Positions 27,797-36,920 of a stretch of DNA of 64,000 nt are shown here, in pieces. The notes beneath the pieces were generated by a model. The model was not told the DNA's origin, did no database searches, and saw nothing but the letters and a program-made list of their open reading frames with translations. The stretch is from Staphylococcus lutrae (GTDB taxonomy: Bacteria > Bacillota > Bacilli > Staphylococcales > Staphylococcaceae). The number at the start of each line of letters is the position of its first letter. Within the stretch, counting starts at the first letter, position 1. Location of the stretch: the NCBI RefSeq assembly GCF_002101335.1, contig NZ_CP020773.1, positions 744,001 through 808,000 on the forward strand, written 5' to 3'. Made by a program: the position numbers and the translations under genes.

Positions 27797-28990
27797 ATGA
27801 AATCTATCACTTTTCTAATGCACAATATTTATGCCGTTGGCGGTACTGTCAAAACAATCTCAAACCTGGCCAATCAACTTGTGCATCAAGGTCACCAAGT
27901 CACGATTATTTCTATTTTCAAGTCTCAACGCCAACCTTACTTTGAACTCGATTCCCGTGTCAAAGTGAAGGCATTGGTCGATTATCAACTTGCACTCAGA
28001 AATTTCATCCCACTTGTTGCAAATCGTATCCGTAAGTTCACACCATTTCTTAAACCAAAATATTTAACCGCTCACGAACCAGGTTATCGGCAATATTCGA
28101 GCTATATCGAAAAAAAGATGATACGTGCGATTCAACGTGATTCATCAGATATCTTTATAGGCACACGTGCAAGTCATAATTTGTTGATTGCGCAATTTGC
28201 AAAAAGTCACCAAATCACAGTCGGAATGGAACATATGAATTTCGATGCACACTCGGCAGAATTAAAGGAAGCGTTGCTTACATATTACCCACACCTCAGT
28301 GCAATCACAACGTTGACGCATACCGATAAACAACGATACGTCTCATATTTAGACATCCCCGTTTTTGTCGTGGCCAATATGATAGATGAAAAACGCCATC
28401 AAATTATGAAAAAACATCAAATTGTCGCAGCCGGCCGTTTTGAATATGAGAAAGGTTTTGACTTGTTAATTCAAGCGATTTATGAAATTCAGCAAGACTT
28501 ACGTGATTTTGATTATACGGTCTTGATCTTTGGCGATGGCAGTGAGAAAGAGGCATTACAACAGCAGATTAATTTTTTACGCCTTCAAGATATTGTGTTT
28601 TTACGTCCGACAACAAAACATCTCAGTACGTATATTGCAGAGAGCAAAATCACATGTGTGCCTTCACGCAACGAAGGATTTGGAATGACCATTTTAGAAG
28701 CGATGAATCAAGGCAGTATTGTCGTAAGCTTTGATGGAAATGCAGGCCCAAAATCCATGATTCGCCATGGTTGGAACGGCTTTTTAGTCCCTCACCTCGA
28801 CACTGCATCACTAGCAATGCAACTTTTAGAAATCATCGAATATGGCCATTCAAAATATTTAACGCCTATCATCCAAAATGGCTATGAAACCGTCGAAAAC
28901 TATCAACCGGAAGCCATTTACCATCAATTCAAAGCCGTCATCGATACGGTGACACACCTTCATCAGCAACAACATCATACAAAACAATAA
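27797..28990 (+). CDS. Glycosyltransferase family 4 protein
   Basis: A 397-residue GT-B retaining glycosyltransferase. The N-terminal donor-like half starts FLMHNIYAVGGTVKTISNLANQLVHQGH. The C-terminal half contains IVAAGRFEYEKGFDLLIQA and CVPSRNEGFGMTILEAMNQG, the E-x7-E motif of family GT4. No membrane helix is seen, so it acts on the cytoplasmic side. The acceptor is unknown. Upstream PhoP-like repeats suggest phosphate-starvation expression and hence a cell-wall glycopolymer acceptor, but this is inference. It is a single gene sharing a terminator with lctP. Confidence 0.82.
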   Translation: MKSITFLMHNIYAVGGTVKTISNLANQLVHQGHQVTIISIFKSQRQPYFELDSRVKVKALVDYQLALRNFIPLVANRIRKFTPFLKPKYLTAHEPGYRQYSSYIEKKMIRAIQRDSSDIFIGTRASHNLLIAQFAKSHQITVGMEHMNFDAHSAELKEALLTYYPHLSAITTLTHTDKQRYVSYLDIPVFVVANMIDEKRHQIMKKHQIVAAGRFEYEKGFDLLIQAIYEIQQDLRDFDYTVLIFGDGSEKEALQQQINFLRLQDIVFLRPTTKHLSTYIAESKITCVPSRNEGFGMTILEAMNQGSIVVSFDGNAGPKSMIRHGWNGFLVPHLDTASLAMQLLEIIEYGHSKYLTPIIQNGYETVENYQPEAIYHQFKAVIDTVTHLHQQQHHTKQ

Positions 28991-29021
28991 AAAGAGACAG
29001 GTCACTTCGCCTGCCTCTTTT
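28990..29021. terminator. Bidirectional terminator of the glycosyltransferase gene and lctP
   Basis: AAAAGAGACAGG pairs with CCTGCCTCTTTT with one mismatch, loop TCACTTCG, with A- and T-runs on both sides between the convergent genes. Confidence 0.85.
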
Positions 29022-29025
29022 CGAT

Positions 29026-30630
29026 TTAACTTAATATTAATGACAAAATAAATGTCCAGATACACCAGAATATCAATAGTGCAGCACTATATTTTAATGT
29101 CATTTTTAACAATTGTGATTCTTTACCGACTTGCTTTACGGCCGCAGTTGCGATTGCAATAGATTGTGGAGAAATCAATTTACCAATGGCACCACCGGCA
29201 GTATTCGCTCCGACAAGTAATGCACCTGTTGTGCCGACTTGTGGCGCAACTGACGCTTGAATTGGTGCAAACAAGGCGTTGTTATTTGTTACAGACCCTG
29301 TCATGAACACCCCAATCCATCCTAAAATCGGCGACAAGAATGGGAATGCCTTGCCTGTTTTTGAAATCCCTTCGCCCATCGCACTTGTAAGTCCACCATA
29401 TGTTGTCACTTTTGCGATGGCTAAAATAAAGCAAATTGTTAAAATCGGTAACCATAATTCTTTAAACGCTTCGGCAAACAATGCGCCGGCACGTTTGAAA
29501 TTCACTTTTGAAGAAATCAAAATAGTAATGATACCCGCAATTAACAATGCTGTTCCCGTTTGGTTCAGAAGGTTAAACGTCAACATAATCGGCTTGCCTG
29601 ATATCTCGTTCATTGTACCTGGGATGGCAAAGCGCATGTTGAAAAATGATAGCGCGCCACCTTCAATAAATAAACCTTTAAAGCCTTTTGAACTCCAAAT
29701 TAATACAAGAATCGTCAATATAATAAACGGACTCCACGCAAAAACCACTTCTTTAAAACTGTGATGTTTCACTTCCATTTTTTCTTCGTCGCGATTCAGA
29801 CGGAAAATATGCTTCGGTTGATATTTTTTAGAAAATAACGCTAAAGCCCCCATCGATGCGAGCGGCGGAATAATATCAACTAATTCTGGTCCGAAAAATT
29901 GGTTAAAGAATACCTGTAAAACAACGAATGGCACGATTGTAACAATAATCGCAGGGAGTGTTTCTTTAATGCCTTTAAAACCATCTAAAATAAAGATTAA
30001 TAAAAATGGGACAACGATACTTAAAATAGGTAAGCTTAAATTCAATGCTTGTGATACTGCTAAAGCTGAAACATGTCCTTTTAATGCAAGTGTATCAATG
30101 ACTGATACAGGTAATCCAATCGCACCGTATGCACCTGCTGCACCATTCGCAACGAGGCAGAGCATTGCTGCTTGTAATGGCTTGAATCCAAGCTGAATCA
30201 ACAACACCGCACAAATTGCAATCGGCACACCAAAACCGGCAACACCTTCTAAAAATGCATTGAATGCAAAACCAATTAAAAGTAACTGGATACGTTGGTC
30301 CTCAGAAATGGTTGTAATACTATCTTGAACAATTGAAAACTGACCGCTTTCAACGGTTACTTTATAAAGCCATACGGCCATCATTACGATAAAGCCGATA
30401 GGTAAAATACCTTGATAAAAACCTTCTAAAATACCACCTGATGCGACACCTACAGGTAATTTAAACACGAATAATGCAATGACCAGTGTCACGATTAATG
30501 TTGTAATTGCCGCATAAATCCCTTTCATTTTAAAGACTGTTAAACATAACAAGAATAAAATGATTGGAATACTTGCAATGAGTGCAGAAATTGCAAGATT
30601 ATGAAATGGATCGAAACTTTCTACTAACAT
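29026..30630 (-). CDS. lctP: L-lactate permease
   Basis: A 534-residue polytopic membrane protein of the LctP/LldP family, which imports lactate with protons. At least twelve hydrophobic segments are present. Family-typical stretches are FNAFLEGVAGFGVPIAICAVLLIQLGFKPLQAAMLCLVANGAAGAYGAIGLP and, near the end, GVFMTGSVTNNNALFAPIQ and LLVGANTAGGAIGKLISPQSIAIA. The length is as expected. An upstream Rex-like palindrome suggests regulation by NADH/NAD+ ratio, in line with reports for S. aureus lctP. Confidence 0.92.
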   Translation of the reverse strand: MLVESFDPFHNLAISALIASIPIILFLLCLTVFKMKGIYAAITTLIVTLVIALFVFKLPVGVASGGILEGFYQGILPIGFIVMMAVWLYKVTVESGQFSIVQDSITTISEDQRIQLLLIGFAFNAFLEGVAGFGVPIAICAVLLIQLGFKPLQAAMLCLVANGAAGAYGAIGLPVSVIDTLALKGHVSALAVSQALNLSLPILSIVVPFLLIFILDGFKGIKETLPAIIVTIVPFVVLQVFFNQFFGPELVDIIPPLASMGALALFSKKYQPKHIFRLNRDEEKMEVKHHSFKEVVFAWSPFIILTILVLIWSSKGFKGLFIEGGALSFFNMRFAIPGTMNEISGKPIMLTFNLLNQTGTALLIAGIITILISSKVNFKRAGALFAEAFKELWLPILTICFILAIAKVTTYGGLTSAMGEGISKTGKAFPFLSPILGWIGVFMTGSVTNNNALFAPIQASVAPQVGTTGALLVGANTAGGAIGKLISPQSIAIATAAVKQVGKESQLLKMTLKYSAALLIFWCIWTFILSLILS

Positions 30631-30680
30631 CTCTTTTCATCTACCTTCAATATTTATTTTTTCAATCCGGATACAAAATC

Positions 30681-30698
30681 ATGTGATTGATTTCACAT
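30681..30698. promoter_or_regulatory. Rex-like operator upstream of lctP
   Basis: ATGTGA-TTGATT-TCACAT is a perfect 6-6-6 inverted repeat differing from the Rex consensus TTGTGANNNNNNTCACAA mainly at its outermost bases. It lies 51 bases before the lctP start. The remaining AT-rich stretch to 31080 shows no recognisable gene. Confidence 0.55.
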
Positions 30699-31080
30699 AA
30701 AATATATCACGATACATTGATTAATTCAACAGCATATAGAAATAAAAATAATTGTGAGCTTCTTTTTTAGAGTAAGACAAGAAAATCATACGCTTTCATT
30801 CCCATATGTCATTTATTTTTTCTTTCAATTTTTAAAAAGCATATATAATGATAAATGGACGTTTCTTTAAGATTATATAAGTAGTTTTTTCTAAATGCAA
30901 TAATAGATTTCAAACATGTTTAGACGCATTTTAAAATCTAGTTGTGCTGAAATTCAGTATAATACTTGGAAGCAGCACACGTTATACTATTCAAAAATAA
31001 AAAGAATAATTGAAAATTGAAGTTTAAATACAATGCAATACAGCAGAATGATATATTAAAATAAAATTCTTCCACATTAT

Positions 31081-31113
31081 AAAAAGCCGGGACATCATCA
31101 TCCCGGCATTTTA
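31081..31113 (-). terminator. Terminator of the lipoprotein gene
   Basis: GCCGGGA (31086-31092) pairs with TCCCGGC (31101-31107). On the minus strand it is followed by TTTTT. It ends the transcript of the lipoprotein gene whose stop is at 31235. Confidence 0.85.
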
Positions 31114-31234
31114 TGAAAATAAAGTAAAGATTTTGACATGGACATCACTCAGAATGATTTCATGCAACTTTTTCTTCACTACGTCCTCATCATTCATCGT
31201 TGTGACACACTTCATGTCAACGCAACCATTCTGT

Positions 31235-31861
31235 CTATTGATGATAATGAGGGTCTACAATTTTAGCTTGTCCCCAGCCATCAACTGTCACGACAATATA
31301 AGTTCCTGGTTCAGATGCGTTAATAAAACTGAACATATACGTATATTGACCATTGTTTCCTTGAAGTGCATAGTCGTTGTATGGATTATTTTGTTGATTT
31401 AAACTATTGGCTTCAGCTTGTGCGCGATCCAATGACCCTTTAAAGTTTGGTAATTTACTTAATGCCTCTTGTCGATCCACTTGTTGCCCTACTAAATTTT
31501 GTGCAACAGGGACGACATTTTGTCCTTGATACGGTGCAACATACGAAGACTGACCCGATGTCGTTCCGTTGCTGTTTGAAGGCGTGCCTTGTCCTCCTGG
31601 AACAGTCGATTGTGCATTGTTTGTTGCATCTTGATTCGTGTTCGTATTCGGCTGCTCACCTGACTTTGCATTGTCATCACTTTGATTCTTATCTGTTTGA
31701 TTCGTGTCTTTCTCCTTATCCTTCGCCTTGTCCTTATCCTTCTGTGTCGTCGTTTGTTTATCTGGATGTGCTGATTTTTGATGATCTTTATTGCTATTGT
31801 CATCCGTACATGCTGCAAATAATAAAGGTAATACTAATAAACTGCCAAATAATCTTTTCAT
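31235..31861 (-). CDS. Lipoprotein with low-complexity linker
   Basis: The N-terminus MKRLFGSLLVLPLLFAACTDD is a lipoprotein signal with lipobox FAAC, so the mature protein starts at Cys18 and is anchored to the outer membrane face. About 90 residues rich in Lys, Asp, Gln, Asn and Thr (KDKDKAKDKEKD) form a wall-spanning linker. A C-terminal domain of ~90 residues (VAPYQGQNVVPVAQNLVGQQVDRQ to VDGWGQAKIVDPHYHQ) has no function that I can name. Similar lipoproteins lie near lctP in S. aureus. GGAGG precedes the ATG. Confidence 0.82.
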   Translation of the reverse strand: MKRLFGSLLVLPLLFAACTDDNSNKDHQKSAHPDKQTTTQKDKDKAKDKEKDTNQTDKNQSDDNAKSGEQPNTNTNQDATNNAQSTVPGGQGTPSNSNGTTSGQSSYVAPYQGQNVVPVAQNLVGQQVDRQEALSKLPNFKGSLDRAQAEANSLNQQNNPYNDYALQGNNGQYTYMFSFINASEPGTYIVVTVDGWGQAKIVDPHYHQ

Positions 31862-32224
31862 CGTGCTTCCTCCTCTTCATCCAACTTCTTTCAAAAACCT
31901 ATTACTTTTTTATACACTTCTCACTGAATACTAAACCCTTTTTTCTCAATTTACAAAATTTTTTATAACTTTTTCAAACCCATCTTATTTTCTTAAACTT
32001 ATTCATTAAATTTAAATAATGTATGACTCCTAATGAATGAAAGGACTGATTCACTGATGGATACGGCGATTCATAGGCAGGCATGGGTGATTGCGGCTTC
32101 AATACCGCCCAATTCAAACAAATGCCGTGTAATAAAGAAGCACTTGTCGACCGACAACACCCCTATTGTTTTTTCTCATCATTTTTGGTAAAGTGTGGAC
32201 GAAAAATCGAGGAGGCGGATGACG
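31862..32224. other. Intergenic region between divergent genes
   Basis: It holds the ribosome binding sites of the lipoprotein and oxidoreductase genes and presumably both promoters. No repeat, RNA or operator was recognised. Confidence 0.5.
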
Positions 32225-33223
32225 ATGACAAACACATTTAAAGCGTTTCGAGTGACCCATGATGACACGCAATTGTCAGGAGAATTTACTGAATTAACAA
32301 TCGATGCATTATCTGAAGGAGACGTCACGATTCGTGTACATTATTCTAGTATCAACTATAAAGATGTTTTGGCCGCACAGTCTCATAATAAAATTATTCG
32401 CAAATATCCTATTATTCCGGGGATTGATTTAGCTGGAGTCGTTATTGCATCACAACATCCATCGTTTAAAAAAGGGGATAAGGTCATTGCGACAGGTTAC
32501 GACCTAGGTGTGAAACATGATGGGGGGTTCAGTGAAGTGGCGAGAGTCAATGGCGAATGGCTCGTCCCTCTCCCCGAACAACTTACATTAGAAGAAGCCA
32601 TGATTTTAGGTACCGCGGGTTTAACAGCTGCCATTTCTATTCAACTATTGGAAGATAATGAAGTGACGTGTACACAAGGACCTGTCCTCGTCCGTGGGGC
32701 AACAGGGGGTGTCGGTATTTTATCTGTGATGATGCTGAATGAAATCGGCTATCAAGTCATCGCGAGTTCAGGACAAACACAGTACTACGAACAACTACAA
32801 TCACTAGGCGCACACACGGTTATTCCGAGAATTGAATCCCTTTCTGACAAAGCATTAGCGCACCCAGAATGGCAAGCCGCTATTGATCCTGTAGGAGGGG
32901 CAACCACTGCGGAAGTATTAAAGCGAATTCAGCCTCATGGTGCTGTGGCTTTAAGCGGAAATGTGAGTGGTGCCGAGTTTACGAGTACTGTCTATCCTTT
33001 CATTTTACGAGGCGTCAGACTTCTAGGGGCGGATTCTGTCGACTTCCCTATGACGAGACGCCAATATTTGTGGCAACGCCTCGCCAAAGATTTAAAACCA
33101 AGACAGTTGCACGACATTAAAACCATAATCCCTTTTAGTGCATTAAAAAGCGCATTAGAACGTGCGCAACAACATGATTTTATCGGACGTATTATCGTTG
33201 ATTTGCGTTCCGAAACGTCATGA
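32225..33223 (+). CDS. YhdH/YhfP-family quinone oxidoreductase (acrylyl-CoA reductase-like)
   Basis: A 332-residue zinc-free medium-chain dehydrogenase/reductase. The N-terminal GroES-like half contains VHYSSINYKDVLAAQSHNKIIRKYPIIPGIDLAGVV, highly typical of YhdH/YhfP/AcuI proteins. The Rossmann half contains LVRGATGGVGILSVMMLNEIGYQVIASSG for NADPH, and IDPVGGATTAEVLKRIQPHGAVALSGNVSG. AcuI reduces acryloyl-CoA; the substrate here is not known. ATG 32225, nine bases after GGAGG, is preferred to the ATG only three bases after it. Monocistronic. Confidence 0.85.
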   Translation: MTNTFKAFRVTHDDTQLSGEFTELTIDALSEGDVTIRVHYSSINYKDVLAAQSHNKIIRKYPIIPGIDLAGVVIASQHPSFKKGDKVIATGYDLGVKHDGGFSEVARVNGEWLVPLPEQLTLEEAMILGTAGLTAAISIQLLEDNEVTCTQGPVLVRGATGGVGILSVMMLNEIGYQVIASSGQTQYYEQLQSLGAHTVIPRIESLSDKALAHPEWQAAIDPVGGATTAEVLKRIQPHGAVALSGNVSGAEFTSTVYPFILRGVRLLGADSVDFPMTRRQYLWQRLAKDLKPRQLHDIKTIIPFSALKSALERAQQHDFIGRIIVDLRSETS

Positions 33224-33302
33224 TACGGATTCAATACATCATTATAAACACCCATGACGTCCAATACTCTGAGTGACTCAAACGGACATCTCTTAACCGA
33301 TG

Positions 33303-33338
33303 TGCCCTTCAGCGTCAACATAAACACGTTGAAGGGCA
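33303..33338 (+). terminator. Hairpin downstream of the YhdH-type gene
   Basis: TGCCCTTCA (33303-33311) pairs with TGAAGGGCA (33330-33338), with ACGT-type pairs extending inward. No strong T-run follows, so it is a weak terminator or RNA-stabilising stem. The rest of 33224-33630 contains no recognisable gene. Confidence 0.5.
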
Positions 33339-33641
33339 TACTTCTCATTATTTTCTTACAAGTCGATTTGTGTGTTTCGATGCACAGTTATATCAAATGC
33401 CCTTATGTTCAGAATGACTCGCAATCGTCCCCTTACCATCAGCACTGAAATTAATTCACTTAATGTTCACTCATTTCTTTTTCATCTTATCTCCTCTATT
33501 TTGAATATCTTCTTTTTCTGATTTTCTCAATCCTGCCCTTGTGTGATCAAGTATCTCCTTTTTAAATATTATTCAAAGAGCTACCAATCTACCTTTATAA
33601 AACCTTTAAAATGCCAAAATTTTATAATTTACTATTTTCTT

Positions 33642-33657
33642 ATGAAAGCGTATACTT
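33642..33657 (+). promoter_or_regulatory. Catabolite response element (cre) before the sugar symporter
   Basis: ATGAAAGCGTATACTT fits the CcpA consensus WTGNAANCGNWNNCWW at every position. It includes a possible -10 (TATACT) and lies 30 bases before the start codon, a position where CcpA binding would repress. Confidence 0.7.
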
Positions 33658-33686
33658 GTATACAGAAAATTATTGGAGGTTGCGCA

Positions 33687-35036
33687 ATGAAAATAAATAA
33701 AAAGATGATTTTCTTCATTGGTGCTTTAGGTGGTTTACTTTATGGATATGACATGGGGGTTATTTCTGGGGCGTTACTTTATTTAAAAAATGACATCCCC
33801 CTCAACGCCTATACTGAAGGGCTTGTCGTATCCTCTATGTTAGTCGGGGCCATTTTTGGTTCTGGTTTAAGTGGTCCACTTTCCGAAAAATTTGGGCGAC
33901 GCCGCTTAGTTTTTATGATTTCCATCGTGTTTATTATCGGCGCATTGATTTTATCACTTGCACCGACTATGGAAATTTTAGTGTTGGGTCGTTTAATTAT
34001 TGGTCTTGCAGTTGGGGGTTCTACAGCCATTGTACCTGTGTACTTATCCGAACTTGCTCCAACTGATGCACGTGGTTCATTAAGTTCTTTAAACCAATTG
34101 ATGATTACGATTGGTATTTTATCTTCATATCTTGTTAATTTCGCGTTTGCACCTATTGAAGGTTGGCGTTGGATGCTTGGTTTAGCAGTTGTTCCTTCTC
34201 TTATCTTAATGGTCGGCGTAATCTTTATGCCTGAGAGTCCACGATGGCTACTCGAAAAGCATGGTGAAAAAGCAGCGCGTGATGTCATGAATCTCACTTA
34301 CCCGCTTGCAGAAATTGATCATGAAATTGAAAATATGAAAAAAATTAATGCCATTTCTGAAAGTACTTGGACGGTATTAAAATCACCGTGGTTGCTCTCA
34401 ACGATTATTATCGGTAGTGTGTTTGCGTTATTGCAACAGCTCATTGGTATTAATGCCATTATTTATTATGCACCGAAAATTTTTGCGACAGCAGGTTTAG
34501 GTGATTCCACAGCTATTTTAAGTACAGTCGGCATCGGAATTGTGAACGTCCTTGTTACTATTTTTGCTATTACAATTATTGACAAAATTGATCGTAAAAA
34601 GCTCCTTATCATCGGTAATACAGGTATGGTTGCTTCATTATTGATCATGAGTGCCTTGATTGGATTAATTGGTGTGAATAGTTCTGTTTGGATTATCATG
34701 ATTTGTTTAACAACATTTATTATTTTCTTCGGTGTTTCATGGGGCCCTGTATTATGGGTGATGCTTCCTGAATTATTCCCGATGCGTGCGCGTGGTGCTG
34801 CAACAGGGATTGCAACATTAGTGTTATCAATCGGTAGCTTACTCGTTGCTCAATTGTTCCCGATTTTAACGGACATTCTACAAGTGCAACACGTCTTTCT
34901 TATCTTTGCTGCCATTGGTGTCATCGCACTCATCTTTGTAGTGAAATTTTTACCAGAAACACGTGGTCGTAGTCTCGAAGAAATTGAAGCTGACTTACGT
35001 GCACGTACAAATACTACACATATCCAAAAATCTTAA
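33687..35036 (+). CDS. Sugar:H+ symporter, MFS sugar porter family
   Basis: A 449-residue twelve-helix transporter. The sugar-porter signatures are all present: GGLLYGYDMGVISGALL in helix 1, EKFGRRR after helix 2, GRLIIGLAVGGSTAIVPVYLSELAP, PESPRWLLEKHG, LQQLIGINAIIYYAPKIF, and LPETRGRSLEEIE at the end. It imports a hexose or pentose with protons; relatives are called xylose, arabinose or glucose symporters and the substrate is not readable. ATG 33687 has GGAGGT six bases before it. A cre site and a strong terminator mark an independent carbon-controlled unit. Confidence 0.88.
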   Translation: MKINKKMIFFIGALGGLLYGYDMGVISGALLYLKNDIPLNAYTEGLVVSSMLVGAIFGSGLSGPLSEKFGRRRLVFMISIVFIIGALILSLAPTMEILVLGRLIIGLAVGGSTAIVPVYLSELAPTDARGSLSSLNQLMITIGILSSYLVNFAFAPIEGWRWMLGLAVVPSLILMVGVIFMPESPRWLLEKHGEKAARDVMNLTYPLAEIDHEIENMKKINAISESTWTVLKSPWLLSTIIIGSVFALLQQLIGINAIIYYAPKIFATAGLGDSTAILSTVGIGIVNVLVTIFAITIIDKIDRKKLLIIGNTGMVASLLIMSALIGLIGVNSSVWIIMICLTTFIIFFGVSWGPVLWVMLPELFPMRARGAATGIATLVLSIGSLLVAQLFPILTDILQVQHVFLIFAAIGVIALIFVVKFLPETRGRSLEEIEADLRARTNTTHIQKS

Positions 35037-35048
35037 TTGACATATAAC

Positions 35049-35102
35049 GAGCGAAATCAATCTCTATTTACTACAATACGAGCGCGATTTCGCTCTTTTT
35101 TT
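35049..35102 (+). terminator. Terminator of the sugar symporter gene
   Basis: GAGCGAAATC (35049-35058) pairs with GATTTCGCTC (35086-35095) followed by seven Ts. Confidence 0.88.
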
Positions 35103-35122
35103 AATTTGAAGCCTCTAATTAA

Positions 35123-35151
35123 TTGATAATAATTCTCATTTGATTGATAAT
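35123..35151 (+). promoter_or_regulatory. Fur-box promoter of iruO
   Basis: TGATAATAATTCTCA (35124-35138) differs by one base from the Fur 7-1-7 consensus TGATAATNATTATCA. It overlaps -35 TTGATA (35123-35128), and -10 GATAAT (35146-35151) follows after a 17-base spacer. Iron-replete Fur would cover the promoter. Confidence 0.85.
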
Positions 35152-35186
35152 AGATTGTAAATCAATGGAGTGAGGAGCGTAAAAAA

Positions 35187-36215
35187 ATGAAAGACGTCAC
35201 AATCATTGGAGGCGGCCCCGCAGGACTATACAGTAGTTTCTATGCCGGGCTCCGAGGGATGGAAGTCAGAATCATCGATGTTCAACCTGAACTCGGTGGT
35301 AAGATGCGCATCTATCCTGAAAAAATCATTTGGGATATTGGCGGTATGCCACCACAATCTTGTTTCAGTATTTTACAAAATGTGATTCAACAAGGATGCT
35401 ATTTCAAGCCAGACATCTTATTAAATACAAAAGTCATCAATATCAAAAAACATGGCGAAAAACACTTCGAGATCATGACTGAAAACGGCGAATCTTATAC
35501 TTCTCGTGCCGTCATTCTTGCTATTGGCGGCGGTATTATTAAACCTCAACCCCTTGCAGTTGCAGGTGCAGAACGTTTTGAATTAACGAACTTGCATTAT
35601 GTCGTTCAACAATATCAACAATTCAAGCATAAAGATGTCTTAATATCTGGTGCAGGAAATTCCGCTTTAGATTGGGCGCGTGATTTGTCTGGTTATGCGA
35701 AAAGTGTCAAACTTGTCTATCGTCAACAGGCGATTTCAGGTCATGAAGCCATGCAACATATTTTGGATGACCTGAACGTTCAAAAGTTCCCAAATAGTCA
35801 CATCATCCAGTTAAATCATGCCCCCCATGACCCCAACCTATTGAATGAAGTCGTACTAAAAAATAAAATGACAGGTAAAATGTCTCATCATAAAGTTGAC
35901 GATGTGATTGTCAGCCATGGGTTTGAACGCGAATTGACATTGTTGGATGATGCAGAAATCAACATTAAAACTGTCGATCACTGCTTTGTATATGGAGAAA
36001 AAAATACATGTACCTCTGTTCCAGGGGTTTTTGCCTGTGGCGATATCATTCAACATCCGGCTAAAGTTCATTTAATTGCCAGTGCATTTAGTGATGCCGC
36101 TCATGCTGCGAATAGTGCAAAACAATATATTGATCCGACTGCGCCGAAAGAAGGGTTTGTTTCTACACATCATGCCATTTTTAAAGCAGCGAACCGCTCT
36201 TTTTTATCCCACTGA
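35187..36215 (+). CDS. iruO: Ferredoxin/flavodoxin-NADP+ reductase-like protein IruO
   Basis: A 342-residue FAD enzyme with thioredoxin-reductase fold: FAD motif IIGGGPAGLYSSFYAGLRG at residues 6-24, NADPH motif VLISGAGNSALDWARDL, and FACGDIIQHPAKVHLIASAFSDAAHAAN near the C-terminus. The redox CxxC of thioredoxin reductase is absent, as in the YumC/FNR group. In S. aureus IruO donates electrons to haem oxygenases and releases iron from siderophores. The Fur box and size fit that role. It is monocistronic. Confidence 0.85.
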   Translation: MKDVTIIGGGPAGLYSSFYAGLRGMEVRIIDVQPELGGKMRIYPEKIIWDIGGMPPQSCFSILQNVIQQGCYFKPDILLNTKVINIKKHGEKHFEIMTENGESYTSRAVILAIGGGIIKPQPLAVAGAERFELTNLHYVVQQYQQFKHKDVLISGAGNSALDWARDLSGYAKSVKLVYRQQAISGHEAMQHILDDLNVQKFPNSHIIQLNHAPHDPNLLNEVVLKNKMTGKMSHHKVDDVIVSHGFERELTLLDDAEINIKTVDHCFVYGEKNTCTSVPGVFACGDIIQHPAKVHLIASAFSDAAHAANSAKQYIDPTAPKEGFVSTHHAIFKAANRSFLSH

Positions 36216-36270
36216 ATCAATTGTCATCGGTACAGTTATCATTCGAATGCCCATTCCAGATACCATGAAA

Positions 36271-36319
36271 ATGCCCCCATAAAAGTTGATTTCAACACGT
36301 TCAACTTTTATGGGGGCAT
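36271..36319. terminator. Bidirectional terminator, palindrome family copy 2
   Basis: A 19-base-pair perfect stem (36271-36289 with 36301-36319) starting ATGCCCCCATAAAAGTTGA, with an 11-base loop. It separates the convergent iruO and DUF2871 genes; only a short T-run follows on the minus strand. The stem is related to those at 18220 and 42759. Confidence 0.75.
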
Positions 36320-36381
36320 CAATATCCAAATATCGCGATTTCATTCTGCGTCACAGTTGTAACACGATCATAATTTGCCGT

Positions 36382-36816
36382 TTATTCTTTTACCTTTTTT
36401 TCTTTCTTTTGAGACGAGGGGAGTATCGCTTGTCTTAATAAGAAAAATAATAAGATAAATCCTGCTGTAATGGTCACATGGCCAATTCCAGCAAAACCCG
36501 CATACGATGCTGGTATCGCTTGACCTGATATTTCTTTAAACCCTTTTAAGAACTGCATCAATACTGTGGTTAAGACACCAATGTTGTATACAATAAAGTA
36601 CCAATTAAATAAGTAGTAACGACTGATTTGAAACAACTTTTCTATTGGAATTAACATCAAAAACATAAACATACCAAGTGTTAATAAATGCGTATGCATG
36701 ACGCTCATTTGGGTTGTTCCTGTAAATTCATAATGTACTGTTAATTCTCTATATGCGAAACCACTCAGCAAACCTAAAACAGTATATGTCATAAATGCAT
36801 ATAAGACTCGTCTCAC
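36382..36816 (-). CDS. DUF2871-family membrane protein
   Basis: About 144 residues with four hydrophobic segments (near 6-26, 40-58, 72-92 and 108-130). Conserved His residues occur in the MSVMHTHLLTLGMFMFLMLIP region, and the end is polar and Lys-rich. The family is uncharacterised; the His-Met-rich helix would suit a metal-linked role next to copper genes, but that is inference. The start is probably the GTG at 36816, eight bases after GAGGTG; the GTG at 36825 is too close to that site. It lies 104 bases downstream of ycnI on the same strand. Confidence 0.72.
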   Translation of the reverse strand: MRRVLYAFMTYTVLGLLSGFAYRELTVHYEFTGTTQMSVMHTHLLTLGMFMFLMLIPIEKLFQISRYYLFNWYFIVYNIGVLTTVLMQFLKGFKEISGQAIPASYAGFAGIGHVTITAGFILLFFLLRQAILPSSQKKEKKVKE

Positions 36817-36920
36817 TATTTTCACACCTCGTCTATTTGATCCGTTAATTCAAGTTCGTTTATGAATCTATCTTACACTACTGATTATATCGGCAACTAT
36901 AGGCATGATGTCAATCTCTT

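Noticed and set aside
29279..29764. 161-codon open frame on the plus strand
   Set aside because: Lies wholly antisense to lctP, has no ribosome binding site and shows no domain; it is a shadow of the transporter gene.
31447..31968. 173-codon Cys- and Leu-rich frame
   Set aside because: Antisense to the lipoprotein linker region; its composition simply mirrors the Lys/Asp/Gln repeats.
33809..34297. 162-codon open frame on the minus strand
   Set aside because: Antisense to the sugar symporter and low complexity (repeated Pro/Thr/Ile); a shadow.
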